From assembly GCA_050260375.1 (NCBI GenBank), contig JBLNCA010000043.1, positions 1-11,274 of the forward strand: 11,274 nucleotides of DNA. Direction: 5' to 3'. The notes below the pieces were generated by a model. It saw only the letters and a list, made by a program, of their open reading frames with translations. It did no database searches and was not told where the DNA came from. The translations under genes were made by a program, and so were the position numbers. Position 1 is the stretch's first letter. Each line of letters begins with the position of its first letter. This stretch comes from DTFZ01 sp050260375 (lineage in GTDB: Bacteria; Bacillota; Clostridia; Christensenellales; SZUA-584). This document shows positions 1 to 5,817 of the stretch, piece after piece.

Positions 1-121
1 TTGCCGGTAACAGGCCCCATGCGGTTGGCGGAACCGTAATATGCCTTTAGGCATTGCCAGCAAGAGTCCCTTATAGGGTTCAAGAAAAACCACCCCTTGA
101 AGGGGTGGATGATTATTACGC
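1..121 (+). repeat. 121-bp terminal inverted repeat, left copy (multi-hairpin element)
   Basis: This stretch is an exact reverse complement of 11154-11274; I compared all 121 bases and found no mismatch. It holds four simple hairpins in a row: CGGTT/AACCG (22-26 with 32-36), ATGCCT/AGGCAT (41-46 with 49-54), CCCT/AGGG (68-71 with 75-78) and a strong 9-bp stem CCACCCCTT/AAGGGGTGG (90-98 with 100-108). A diverged copy lies at 257-364. No coding potential is convincing. The layout of several short stems leading to GGGTTCAA (76-83), followed by another palindrome, recalls the right ends of IS200/IS605 elements, where TnpB guide RNAs are made. No tnpA or tnpB is present, so at most these would be decayed or non-autonomous ends. 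Because both window edges fall in it, it is probably a multicopy genomic repeat at which assembly stopped. Confidence 0.95.
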
Positions 122-175
122 GTATGATAGAAGCGACAATACCGTAAAACAGGCTCTTATAGAAGAAAGCCCATG

Positions 176-208
176 TGTCATTCAGAGGAGCGAAGCGACG
201 AAGAATCT
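176..208 (+). repeat. Short dispersed intergenic repeat (GAGCGAAGCGACGAAGAATCT type)
   Basis: The core GAGCGAAGCGACGAAGAATCT-like stretch, preceded by TGTCATTCAGAG, matches a type of short intergenic repeat that I recall as common in many bacterial genomes. Its ends ATTC and GAAT are complementary, giving an imperfect hairpin. Only one copy is present in this window, so its repeat nature rests on recognition and not on a comparison made here. It sits directly upstream of hairpin repeat R1. Confidence 0.5.
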
Positions 209-211
209 TAA

Positions 212-250
212 TACGGGGTCCCCAACAAGACGTAAGGCTTGTTGGGGTGT
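212..250 (+). repeat. 39-bp hairpin repeat R1
   Basis: First of seven copies of a 39-bp element that begins TACGGGGTCCCC and ends GGGGTGT. A perfect 10-bp stem is formed by CCCCAACAAG (220-229) and CTTGTTGGGG (238-247) around an 8-base loop. The leading GGGG (215-218) can also pair with CCCC (220-223), so two foldings compete for the same CCCC. It reads in the same direction as the downstream perR operon and directly follows the dispersed repeat at 176-208. Confidence 0.9.
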
Positions 251-256
251 AAATCT

Positions 257-364
257 CATGCGGTTTTGCTGGAACCGTAACATGGTCGCGAGGCTATTAA
301 GCAAGAATCCATTACAGGGTTCAATAAAAACTACCCATTGAAGGGATGGATGATTATTACGCGT
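257..364 (+). repeat. Diverged second copy of the terminal multi-hairpin element
   Basis: This aligns along its whole length with 18-123 and has the same orientation as the left copy. Shared blocks include CATGCGGTT, GGAACCGTAA, GCAAGA, AGGGTTCAA, and a 3' end reading TGGATGATTATTACGCGT. The first stem is kept (261-265 with 273-277). The second stem has changed in sequence yet still pairs: ATGGTC (282-287) with GGCTAT (292-297), closed by a GCGA tetraloop. The strong 9-bp palindrome of the left copy is degraded here. It looks like an old copy of the same element, lying directly upstream of the perR promoter. Confidence 0.85.
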
Positions 365-464
365 GTTTCCGCATAATCCCCTGCATAATAGTGAGCGTAA
401 TTCCACACCCCCGGTATTTTCATATTCTAAATACACCGTGTTCAAAATATTTTTATAAAAAGTA

Positions 465-493
465 TTGACAAAAATCACCGCACATGATACCTT
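465..493 (+). promoter_or_regulatory. Probable perR operon promoter
   Basis: A perfect -35 hexamer TTGACA lies at 465-470, preceded by an AT-rich run (445-462) that could act as an UP element. The best -10 at 17-bp spacing is TACCTT (488-493), only 3 of 6 matches. The first TTG of this -35 also opens the perR reading frame, which argues against using it as the start codon. A short perfect palindrome TCGTAACGA (496-504) lies just downstream and is a possible operator, although it does not match the usual PerR box. Confidence 0.55.
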
Positions 494-524
494 ATTCGTA
501 ACGATTCCGATTAAGAGGCTGCGT

Positions 525-938
525 ATGGCAATACATGATAAAGCAATAAGAAATACAAAACAACGAAAACAGCTGCTCGAACTGCTTTGTTCGACAAAGT
601 CGCACCCCAACGCGCTTTGGCTTTTCGAGCGCATGAAAAGCGATAATCCCTCGCTTAGCCTCTCCACCGTTTATCGCAACCTTGGCATACTCGAAAGCCA
701 GGGCCTGCTGCTCAGACTGCCTTGTCCCAGCTTCGACAGGTACGACGGCAACACTGCGATGCACACTCACTTTTACTGCCGCGAATGCGAAAGGTTGTTT
801 GACGTCGATACGCAGGGCTTGGAAAAAGAGGCGCTCGGCAGCTTAAAAAACAGTCCTCACAGCCCGGAAGGCTGCAATATAATGTTTTACGGTCTGTGCG
901 AACACTGTAAAAAAAATAATCAGGAGGTAACACAATGA
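525..938 (+). CDS. perR: PerR-type Fur-family peroxide-responsive repressor
   Basis: A 137-residue Fur-family metalloregulator, the usual length for PerR. The N-terminal winged helix contains the family signature LSLSTVYRNLGILESQGL (about 43-60). The C-terminal dimerisation and metal domain has MHTHFYCREC (79-88) and GLCEHC (123-128). C85, C88, C125 and C128 form the structural zinc site. H27, D74, H80, H82 and D93 or D95 match the regulatory Fe/Mn site of Bacillus PerR; the aspartate in RYDGNT is the position that distinguishes PerR from Fur. Known PerR proteins sense H2O2 by metal-catalysed histidine oxidation and then release DNA. I chose ATG at 525 because AAGAGG (513-518) precedes it; the in-frame TTG at 465 lies in the promoter. 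The stop codon overlaps the next start (ATGA), so translation is probably coupled. The neighbours are classic PerR targets, so autoregulation of the operon is a fair inference. Confidence 0.92.
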   Translation: MAIHDKAIRNTKQRKQLLELLCSTKSHPNALWLFERMKSDNPSLSLSTVYRNLGILESQGLLLRLPCPSFDRYDGNTAMHTHFYCRECERLFDVDTQGLEKEALGSLKNSPHSPEGCNIMFYGLCEHCKKNNQEVTQ

Positions 939-1315
939 CAAACTACGGAGATTTCTACTATTGCGAATTGTGCGGGCAGGTCGTATTGGTGGCCGTACCC
1001 GGAGCCCCCGCGCTTGTATGCTGCGGGCAGGAAATGGTTAAACTTGAAGCAAATACGAAAGACGCAAGCAAGGAGAAGCATGTGCCGGTAATCGTGGATA
1101 ACGGCGATACAATCACGGTCAAGATCGGAAGCGCGCCGCATCCGATGACGGAAGAGCACCATATCGAGTTTATCGAGGTGGTAAGAAAAGACGGCAAGTC
1201 CGGTATTGCGAAGCTGGACCCCACAGGCGCGCCCGAAGCGACATTCAACATGAAGGCGGACGAGGTGGCCGAAGTGTACGAATTCTGCAACCTTCACGGC
1301 CTCTGGAAAGCATGA
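935..1315 (+). CDS. dfx: Desulfoferrodoxin (two-iron superoxide reductase)
   Basis: A 126-residue protein of normal desulfoferrodoxin length with both iron sites. Residues 1-37 form the desulforedoxin-like centre I, with C10, C13, C29 and C30 as the Cys4 ligands. Residues 40-126 form the superoxide reductase domain, whose centre II ligands are H49, H69, H75, C118 and H121; the last two sit in CNLHGLW. K48, in the EKHVP motif, is the conserved lysine that attracts superoxide. The enzyme reduces superoxide to hydrogen peroxide in the cytoplasm without making oxygen, drawing electrons from rubredoxin-like proteins. The start overlaps the perR stop by four bases and has a strong AGGAGGT site at 921-927. 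The peroxide it makes is a natural substrate for the rubrerythrin encoded next. Confidence 0.95.
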   Translation: MTNYGDFYYCELCGQVVLVAVPGAPALVCCGQEMVKLEANTKDASKEKHVPVIVDNGDTITVKIGSAPHPMTEEHHIEFIEVVRKDGKSGIAKLDPTGAPEATFNMKADEVAEVYEFCNLHGLWKA

Positions 1316-1374
1316 CTCAAGCTGGCGACGATGAATTAATTCAAAATATAAAAGCAAATGGAAGGTATGGAATA

Positions 1375-1911
1375 ATGAAAAGTTTAAAGGGAACAAAGAC
1401 GGAAAAGAACCTGATGGAAGCGTTCGCGGGCGAGTCGCAGGCAAGGAACAAATATACTTTCTTCGCTTCGAAGGCCAAAAAGGAAGGATATGTGCAGATA
1501 GCCAACTACTTTACCGAAACGGCAGCCAACGAAAAAGAGCATGCCGAACTGTGGTATAAACTGTTCGCCGGTATAGGAACTACTATGGAGAACTTGGAGG
1601 CCGCGGCGGCGGGCGAGAACTACGAGTGGACCGACATGTACGCCCGTATGGCAAAAGAAGCGCGCGAAGAAGGCTTCGACGATATCGCGGCAATGATGGA
1701 AGGCGTAGCCGCAATTGAGAAGAACCACGAACAACGCTACCGCGATCTCTTGGAAAACATAAAGAGCGGCAAGGTATTTGAACGCGATACGGAAGTTGAG
1801 TGGAAATGCACCAATTGCGGCCACAGATTCATGGGCAAGAGCGCGCCCAAGGTCTGCCCGGTATGCGGCCATCCGATAGACTATTTCGAGCTTTACGCAA
1901 AGAATTATTGA
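1375..1911 (+). CDS. rbr: Rubrerythrin (NADH-linked peroxidase of anaerobes)
   Basis: A 178-residue classical rubrerythrin. An N-terminal ferritin-like four-helix domain (about 4-135) carries diiron ligands E20, E53, H56, E95 or E98, E115 and H118, in the AGESQAR, ANEKEH and IEKNH motifs. A C-terminal rubredoxin domain (about 141-178) has the [Fe(SCys)4] cysteines C145, C148, C161 and C164 in CTNC and CPVC. Rubrerythrins reduce H2O2 to water in the cytoplasm and protect anaerobes during oxygen exposure. The frame stays open upstream to 1312, overlapping the end of dfx, but the family start is the ATG at 1375, preceded by a GGAAGG site (1360-1365). It is the last gene of the perR-dfx-rbr operon, so together the genes cover sensing, superoxide removal and peroxide removal. 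Confidence 0.96.
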   Translation: MKSLKGTKTEKNLMEAFAGESQARNKYTFFASKAKKEGYVQIANYFTETAANEKEHAELWYKLFAGIGTTMENLEAAAAGENYEWTDMYARMAKEAREEGFDDIAAMMEGVAAIEKNHEQRYRDLLENIKSGKVFERDTEVEWKCTNCGHRFMGKSAPKVCPVCGHPIDYFELYAKNY

Positions 1912-1954
1912 CCGGTTAGACTTTAAGCGTCCCTTCATACAAAGCGGCAAAAAC

Positions 1955-1994
1955 GCGGCATACGGCACGGCTTACGGCTGTGCCGTATTGCTGC
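1955..1994 (+). terminator. Hairpin after the perR-dfx-rbr operon, possible terminator
   Basis: ATACGGCAC (1960-1968) pairs perfectly with GTGCCGTAT (1980-1988), and the stem continues with one bulge into GCGGC/GCTGC. It lies 43 bases after the rbr stop. No run of T follows, so it is not a textbook intrinsic terminator; it could be a 3'-end stabiliser or work with Rho. Confidence 0.45.
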
Positions 1995-2055
1995 GTGCGC
2001 AATGCATTAAAAAGCTCCTTTACTGCTGCAAATAATTTCATTCGCGCGGCTTTTA

Positions 2056-2084
2056 TTCATACAAGCAGCTTTCTATGCTATAAT
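2056..2084 (+). promoter_or_regulatory. Sigma-A type promoter for the DUF1538-PII operon
   Basis: TTCATA (2056-2061, 4 of 6 matches) is followed after 17 bases by a perfect TATAAT (2079-2084). TG at 2076-2077 gives an extended -10. A start site about 25-30 bases before the GGAGG site (2110-2114) would give a short leader. Confidence 0.7.
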
Positions 2085-2126
2085 TATTAAAAAGCACGCA
2101 ATATACGACGGAGGTAAGCAGCCGAT

Positions 2127-3623
2127 TTGAACATTCTTACGCATAAACTTAAAGAGGTCTTGTTCGCTGTACTGCCTATTACCGTAGTTGTTCTTATACT
2201 GGGGTTCACTTTAGCGCCTCTTGAAACGCCTTATATTCTTCGCTTTATAGTGGGAGCGGTTTCAGTCATACTGGGATTGTCGATTTTCCTGTTTGGCGTG
2301 GATATCGGTATAACGCCGATGGGCAATGAAATAGGCGCTTCACTTATAAAACCCAACAAGCTATGGATTGTTACGTGCGCCGGTTTTTTTCTTGCGTTTA
2401 TTGTATCCGTAGCCGAGCCCGACCTGCACATACTCGCCGCCCAGGTTAGCAGCGTTACTTCCGGCATGATATCCAAAACCTCTATAGTCGTTATCGTATC
2501 GCTGGGCGTCGGGGCCATGCTTTCCGTCGGGCTGATAAGAATAGTTAAAAATATACCTTTATATATAGTACTTACAATATTCTATGGAATAATACTGATA
2601 CTCTCATTATTCACGGCGAACGAATTCATAGCCATCTCATTTGACGCGTCGGGCGCGACGACAGGAGCGTTAACGGTGCCGTTTATTCTCGCGTTAGCCA
2701 TCGGCGTATCGAAGCTGAAAAAGGACAGCAAGGCGTCCGAAAAGGACAGCTTCGGCCTCGTAGCTATAGCTTCAATAGGAGCGATTATAGCGGTAATAAT
2801 GATGAGCATATTATCCGGCTCCGACCGGATAACGGCAAGCCTTGAAATGGCGCCCCCAAACTCACAATCGGTTTTCGGCGAGTACTTTTCAAAGCTGCCC
2901 GGCATCGCTCTGGAATCCTTTTTTGCATTGCTGCCGTTGTTTGCGATATTAATGTTATTTCAAAAGAAACTCAAATTATCAAGAAGAACGTTAAGAAGAA
3001 TGATATTGGGCTTCTTATATACTCTTATTGGCCTCGCGCTGTTCCTCACAGGCGTCAACGCCGGGTTTATGGACGCCGGAAGGATAATAGGCTATAAACT
3101 GGCGACGCTCGAAAACAAGTTTTTGATAATCGCCACAGGATTCGTGCTCGGGTTTACAACGATACTCGCGGAACCGGCGGTGTATGTACTGACAAAGAGC
3201 ATAGAGAATGTTACCAGCGGATACATCAAACGCAGAGCGGTGTTGATTGCGCTTTCGATAGGTATAGGCATTGCCGTGGCTTTGTCCACTGTAAGGATAC
3301 TCGTGCCGGAGTTGCAGCTGTGGCATTACCTTCTGCCCGGGTATATAATTTCTATAGCGATGTCTTATATTGCGCCCAAGCTGTTCGTAGGCATTGCTTT
3401 TGACTCGGGAGGGGTTGCGTCGGGTCCTATGACCGCCACTTTTATACTCGCCTTCACACAAGGCGCCGCCGAAGCGATCGAAACGGCGGATGTGCTGGTC
3501 GACGGATTCGGCATGATAGCCGCAGTGGCTTTAATGCCGCTTATAGCTTTACAAACCCTCGGTATTATCTATAAAATAAAATCCAAAAAAGGAGGGCTCG
3601 AAGTTGGAAAGTTGCCCGACTAG
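2127..3623 (+). CDS. DUF1538 family integral membrane protein, probable transporter
   Basis: A 498-residue, very hydrophobic protein with about a dozen predicted membrane segments, recognised as DUF1538. It is built from two homologous halves offset by about 252 residues. GLSIFLFGVDIG (50-61) matches GLALFLTGVNAG (302-313), an AEP motif occurs at 96-98 and 348-350, and FDASGATTG (172-180) matches FDSGGVASG (425-433). Paired halves with conserved acidic and Gly/Ser-rich turns are typical of secondary transporters, but I know of no established substrate. The TTG start follows GGAGG (2110-2114) by 12 bases, which is slightly long. The 3' end overlaps the next gene, a double-PII protein, by 20 bases. 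PII proteins often control transporters by direct contact, so regulation by that neighbour is a reasonable inference. Confidence 0.88.
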   Translation: MNILTHKLKEVLFAVLPITVVVLILGFTLAPLETPYILRFIVGAVSVILGLSIFLFGVDIGITPMGNEIGASLIKPNKLWIVTCAGFFLAFIVSVAEPDLHILAAQVSSVTSGMISKTSIVVIVSLGVGAMLSVGLIRIVKNIPLYIVLTIFYGIILILSLFTANEFIAISFDASGATTGALTVPFILALAIGVSKLKKDSKASEKDSFGLVAIASIGAIIAVIMMSILSGSDRITASLEMAPPNSQSVFGEYFSKLPGIALESFFALLPLFAILMLFQKKLKLSRRTLRRMILGFLYTLIGLALFLTGVNAGFMDAGRIIGYKLATLENKFLIIATGFVLGFTTILAEPAVYVLTKSIENVTSGYIKRRAVLIALSIGIGIAVALSTVRILVPELQLWHYLLPGYIISIAMSYIAPKLFVGIAFDSGGVASGPMTATFILAFTQGAAEAIETADVLVDGFGMIAAVALMPLIALQTLGIIYKIKSKKGGLEVGKLPD

Positions 3624-4299
3624 CGGTGGTTTTGAGCTCCTGACAATAATAGTCAACGATGGCTGGGGAACGAAGATGCTGCATGCGGCGAAAAAGAGCG
3701 GCATATACGGCGGAACGATAATGCTGGGAAAAGGAACGGTAAAAAGCAGCATACTGAAGTTTCTTGAGCTGTATGAAGAGCAAAAGGAAATCGTATTTAT
3801 CGTTGCCGGCAGGTCGGCCGCGTTTGGTCTTGCTGAATCGCTCGATAATAAGTACAACTTCAGCAAGCCTCATCATGGTATTGCTTTTTGCACCCCGGTT
3901 ACAGGCGTTCTTGGAAGCACGACCTGCCGGGCGGATGAAAACGTTAATAATGAAAGCAGAGGTGCGGATACCGTAATGTATAACGCGATATATGTTATTG
4001 TCGAAAAAGGAAACGCGGAGGCTGTAATCGACGCGGCAACCGCCGCGGGCTCAACGGGCGGAACCATTATCAACGCAAGGGGCTCCGGCATTCACGAGAC
4101 CAGCAAGCTGTTTTCTATGGAAATCGAGCCGGAAAAGGAAATCGTGCTGATAATATCCGAAACGGACAAAACGCAGGCTATAGCTTCCGCCGTATACGAC
4201 GCGCTTCAGTTAGACAAGCCGGGCAACGGCATAATGTATATACAGGACGTTTCAAAGGCTTACGGATTGCGGCGCAATGCGGAAACCAAAACGGAATAA
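3604..4299 (+). CDS. Tandem PII-like signalling protein paired with DUF1538
   Basis: A 231-residue protein made of two PII-like domains, at about 11-105 and 126-222. Matching motifs support the duplication: IYGGTIMLGKGT (34-45) with STGGTIINARGSG (150-162), KEIVFIV (61-67) with KEIVLII (178-184), and HGIAF...TGVLG (91-104) with NGIMY...SKAYG (208-221). Ordinary PII proteins are about 110 residues and act as trimers binding ATP/ADP and 2-oxoglutarate. A fused pair probably has to assemble differently. The T-loop region is short and lacks the usual uridylylated tyrosine context. Translation starts at TTG inside the end of the DUF1538 gene, with GGAGG at 3591-3595 eight bases upstream, so the two are almost certainly coupled. 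It may sense nucleotides or a metabolite and gate the membrane protein; the signal is unknown. Confidence 0.88.
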   Translation: MESCPTSGGFELLTIIVNDGWGTKMLHAAKKSGIYGGTIMLGKGTVKSSILKFLELYEEQKEIVFIVAGRSAAFGLAESLDNKYNFSKPHHGIAFCTPVTGVLGSTTCRADENVNNESRGADTVMYNAIYVIVEKGNAEAVIDAATAAGSTGGTIINARGSGIHETSKLFSMEIEPEKEIVLIISETDKTQAIASAVYDALQLDKPGNGIMYIQDVSKAYGLRRNAETKTE

Positions 4300-4311
4300 C
4301 GCATTAAAAAG

Positions 4312-4341
4312 CTTTATTAGGCGCTTTTAGCCTTTATAAAG
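4312..4341 (+). terminator. Weak hairpin after the PII gene
   Basis: CTTTAT (4312-4317) can pair with ATAAAG (4336-4341), and AGGC (4319-4322) with GCCT (4330-4333), with small bulges between them. It begins 12 bases after the PII stop. It is AT-rich and has no T-run, so a terminator role is only tentative. The rest of 4342-4460 shows no gene. Confidence 0.25.
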
Positions 4342-4460
4342 ACGGACAAAGTAAACGCAGCCAATGTCGGCTTCATGTTTTTGTTATCAACTTAAACAGT
4401 TTTCCGACGCTGCCATTTATTAAACGAGGTTTTCGAGTATAACGGAGCATACATCTTAAA

Positions 4461-4489
4461 TTGTAATCTTATCTTAATATACCTGTAAT
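4461..4489 (+). promoter_or_regulatory. Candidate upstream promoter of the NlpC/P60 gene
   Basis: TTGTAA (4461-4466) and TGTAAT (4484-4489, 5 of 6 matches) are separated by 17 bases in an AT-rich stretch. It would give a leader of about 100 bases. It competes with the better -10 at 4562-4567. Confidence 0.4.
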
Positions 4490-4537
4490 AAATGATACTA
4501 TAAATATTTAAACTCAATTAGCGCATAATAGCGCGTT

Positions 4538-4567
4538 TTGTGCCTTGCCGCCCTTAAAAGTTATAAT
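4538..4567 (+). promoter_or_regulatory. Candidate proximal promoter of the NlpC/P60 gene
   Basis: A perfect TATAAT at 4562-4567 follows a weak TTGTGC (4538-4543, 3 of 6 matches) after 18 bases. Transcription would begin near 4574, just before the AGGGGGA ribosome site, leaving a leader of roughly 25 bases. Confidence 0.5.
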
Positions 4568-4597
4568 TGACGCATCACAAAAAAGGGGGACAGAGCA

Positions 4598-5536
4598 ATG
4601 AAACGTGCGATTAAAAAGAAAAAGGCGCTGATGTGCGCAAGCTTTATCATCTGCATGGTTTTTGTTTTCGTTATGGTGGCGCCTACAGCGTTTGCGGCAG
4701 GCTCTTTGCTTAAATTGGGCAGCAGGGGAAGCGAAGTCACGGCGCTGCAGGAACGGCTGCTAAAGCTCGGGTACATGGATTATCCAAGCGCGACCGGATA
4801 CTTCGGAGAGGTAACGAGAACGGCAGTTAAGCGCTTTCAGGGCTACAACGGCCTTTACGCGGACGGCGTAGTAGGCCCGGCGACAAACGCAAAGCTTTAT
4901 TCGTCAGGCGCAAAGACGCTGCTGCTTAACATAGGAAGCCGGGGCGAAGCCGTATCGACGCTTCAGGCTAGGCTCAGAGATTTGGGCTACACCACGAGCG
5001 ACAATGTGACAGGCTATTACGGCGCTATCACGAAGTCCGCAGTCGCGGAGTCCCAGCGCGCAAACGGCCTTTACGCGGACGGCATTGCGGGACCGGCCAC
5101 GAGGGCGAAGCTGTTTTCAGACAGCGCGGCAAGAAAGCAGAGCGCTCCTTCGGCGTCGCAGGCTGCAAGCATAGCGGATATAGCGCTCACGCAGGTTGGC
5201 AAGCCGTACGTTTTGGGCGGCAACGGGCCATCGAGCTACGATTGTTCGGGTCTCGCGTACTACGCGATGAAAAACGCAGGCTTTAACGTGTCAAGACTGT
5301 CCGCAGCGGCATACAGCGAAAACTCCGCGTGGACAAAGGTAACGGGAACGTCTTCGCTTAAGAAGGGAGACCTCGTGTTCTTCCGTTCGGATGCGTCGTC
5401 ATATATAAGCCATATGGGCATATATATCGGAAACGGACAGTTCGTTCACGCTTCATCCGGGCAGGGCAAAGTAATGGTAAGCAGCTTTACCTCGTACTGG
5501 CTCGGCGTATACATGTTCGCCCGCAGGGTAGCATAG
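4598..5536 (+). CDS. Secreted NlpC/P60 cell-wall endopeptidase with two peptidoglycan-binding domains
   Basis: A 312-residue exported protein. The N-terminus is a signal peptide with a Lys/Arg-rich start (2-9), a hydrophobic core (11-28) and a likely cleavage after AFA (33). Two PG_binding_1 repeats follow (about 38-102 and 108-173), sharing the patterns LGSRGSEV/IGSRGEAV and NGLYADG..GPAT. The C-terminal NlpC/P60 domain (about 190-310) has the catalytic cysteine C216 in YDCSGL, H272 in SHMGIY and H284 in FVHAS. The family hydrolyses the bond between D-glutamate and the third residue in peptidoglycan stem peptides. The protein probably acts outside the membrane in wall turnover or cell separation. 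It is transcribed alone: promoters lie upstream and a strong terminator follows 24 bases after the stop. The ATG start has an AGGGGGA site (4583-4589). Confidence 0.95.
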   Translation: MKRAIKKKKALMCASFIICMVFVFVMVAPTAFAAGSLLKLGSRGSEVTALQERLLKLGYMDYPSATGYFGEVTRTAVKRFQGYNGLYADGVVGPATNAKLYSSGAKTLLLNIGSRGEAVSTLQARLRDLGYTTSDNVTGYYGAITKSAVAESQRANGLYADGIAGPATRAKLFSDSAARKQSAPSASQAASIADIALTQVGKPYVLGGNGPSSYDCSGLAYYAMKNAGFNVSRLSAAAYSENSAWTKVTGTSSLKKGDLVFFRSDASSYISHMGIYIGNGQFVHASSGQGKVMVSSFTSYWLGVYMFARRVA

Positions 5537-5560
5537 CCTAAGTAACTATCACCAATACGT

Positions 5561-5594
5561 AAAAAAGACGCTTCATTCGGTGGAGCGTCTTTTT
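5561..5594. terminator. Strong intrinsic terminator after the NlpC/P60 gene, bidirectional in form
   Basis: AAAAAGACGCT (5562-5572) pairs perfectly with AGCGTCTTTTT (5584-5594), giving an 11-bp stem with an 11-base loop and a T-run on the 3' arm. The A-run on the other side means it could also end transcription on the minus strand. Hairpin repeat R2 begins two bases later. Confidence 0.92.
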
Positions 5595-5595
5595 A

Positions 5596-5634
5596 TACGG
5601 GGTCCCCGGCAAGACGTGAGGCTTGCTGGGGTGT
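5596..5634 (+). repeat. 39-bp hairpin repeat R2
   Basis: Same family and orientation as the copy at 212-250. CCCCGGCAAG (5604-5613) pairs with CTTGCTGGGG (5622-5631), with one G-T wobble, around the loop ACGTGAGG. The edge palindrome GGGGTCCCC is intact. It sits directly behind the terminator at 5561-5594 and upstream of the LCP gene, whose direction it shares. Confidence 0.9.
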
Positions 5635-5742
5635 GGATATCGGTATTCTTAAAAAGCCAAAGCCTTTCATGTTTCAATTGCATTACAATTTTTAACCTTC
5701 CGTAAAGCGCCGTATATTCGCCCGTAAAAGCAGCCAGAATTA

Positions 5743-5771
5743 TTCTTATGCACGACGAGCGAGCATATAAT
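5743..5771 (+). promoter_or_regulatory. Probable promoter of the LCP gene
   Basis: A perfect TATAAT (5766-5771) lies 47 bases before the ATG. The -35 at 17-bp spacing, TTCTTA (5743-5748), matches only 3 of 6 positions. Nothing else is visible between repeat R2 and the gene. Confidence 0.5.
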
Positions 5772-5817
5772 CTGAATGTCGATTTAAAGATAACAAGCGT
5801 TTGGCGGTAAAGTCGAA

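Noticed and set aside
54..341. 95-codon plus-strand open frame in the left repeat region
   Set aside because: It spans three different repeats (terminal element, dispersed repeat, R1) and has no ribosome site or family resemblance; such frames are commonly over-annotated as hypothetical proteins.
390..415. Possible inverted fragment of the terminal element (GAGCGTAATTCCACACCCCC)
   Set aside because: It resembles the minus-strand end of the element (GCGTAATAATCATCCACCCC) only over a short, gapped stretch; too weak to call.
465..524. 20-residue N-terminal extension of PerR from TTG at 465
   Set aside because: That TTG is part of a perfect TTGACA -35 hexamer, and the ATG at 525 has a proper ribosome site and the family's usual N-terminus.
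182..667. Long minus-strand frame opposite perR and the left repeats
   Set aside because: It is antisense to perR, crosses repeats, and has no recognisable domain.
1312..1374. 21-residue N-terminal extension of rubrerythrin
   Set aside because: The ATG at 1375 has its own ribosome site and matches the normal rubrerythrin start; the extension shows no family similarity.
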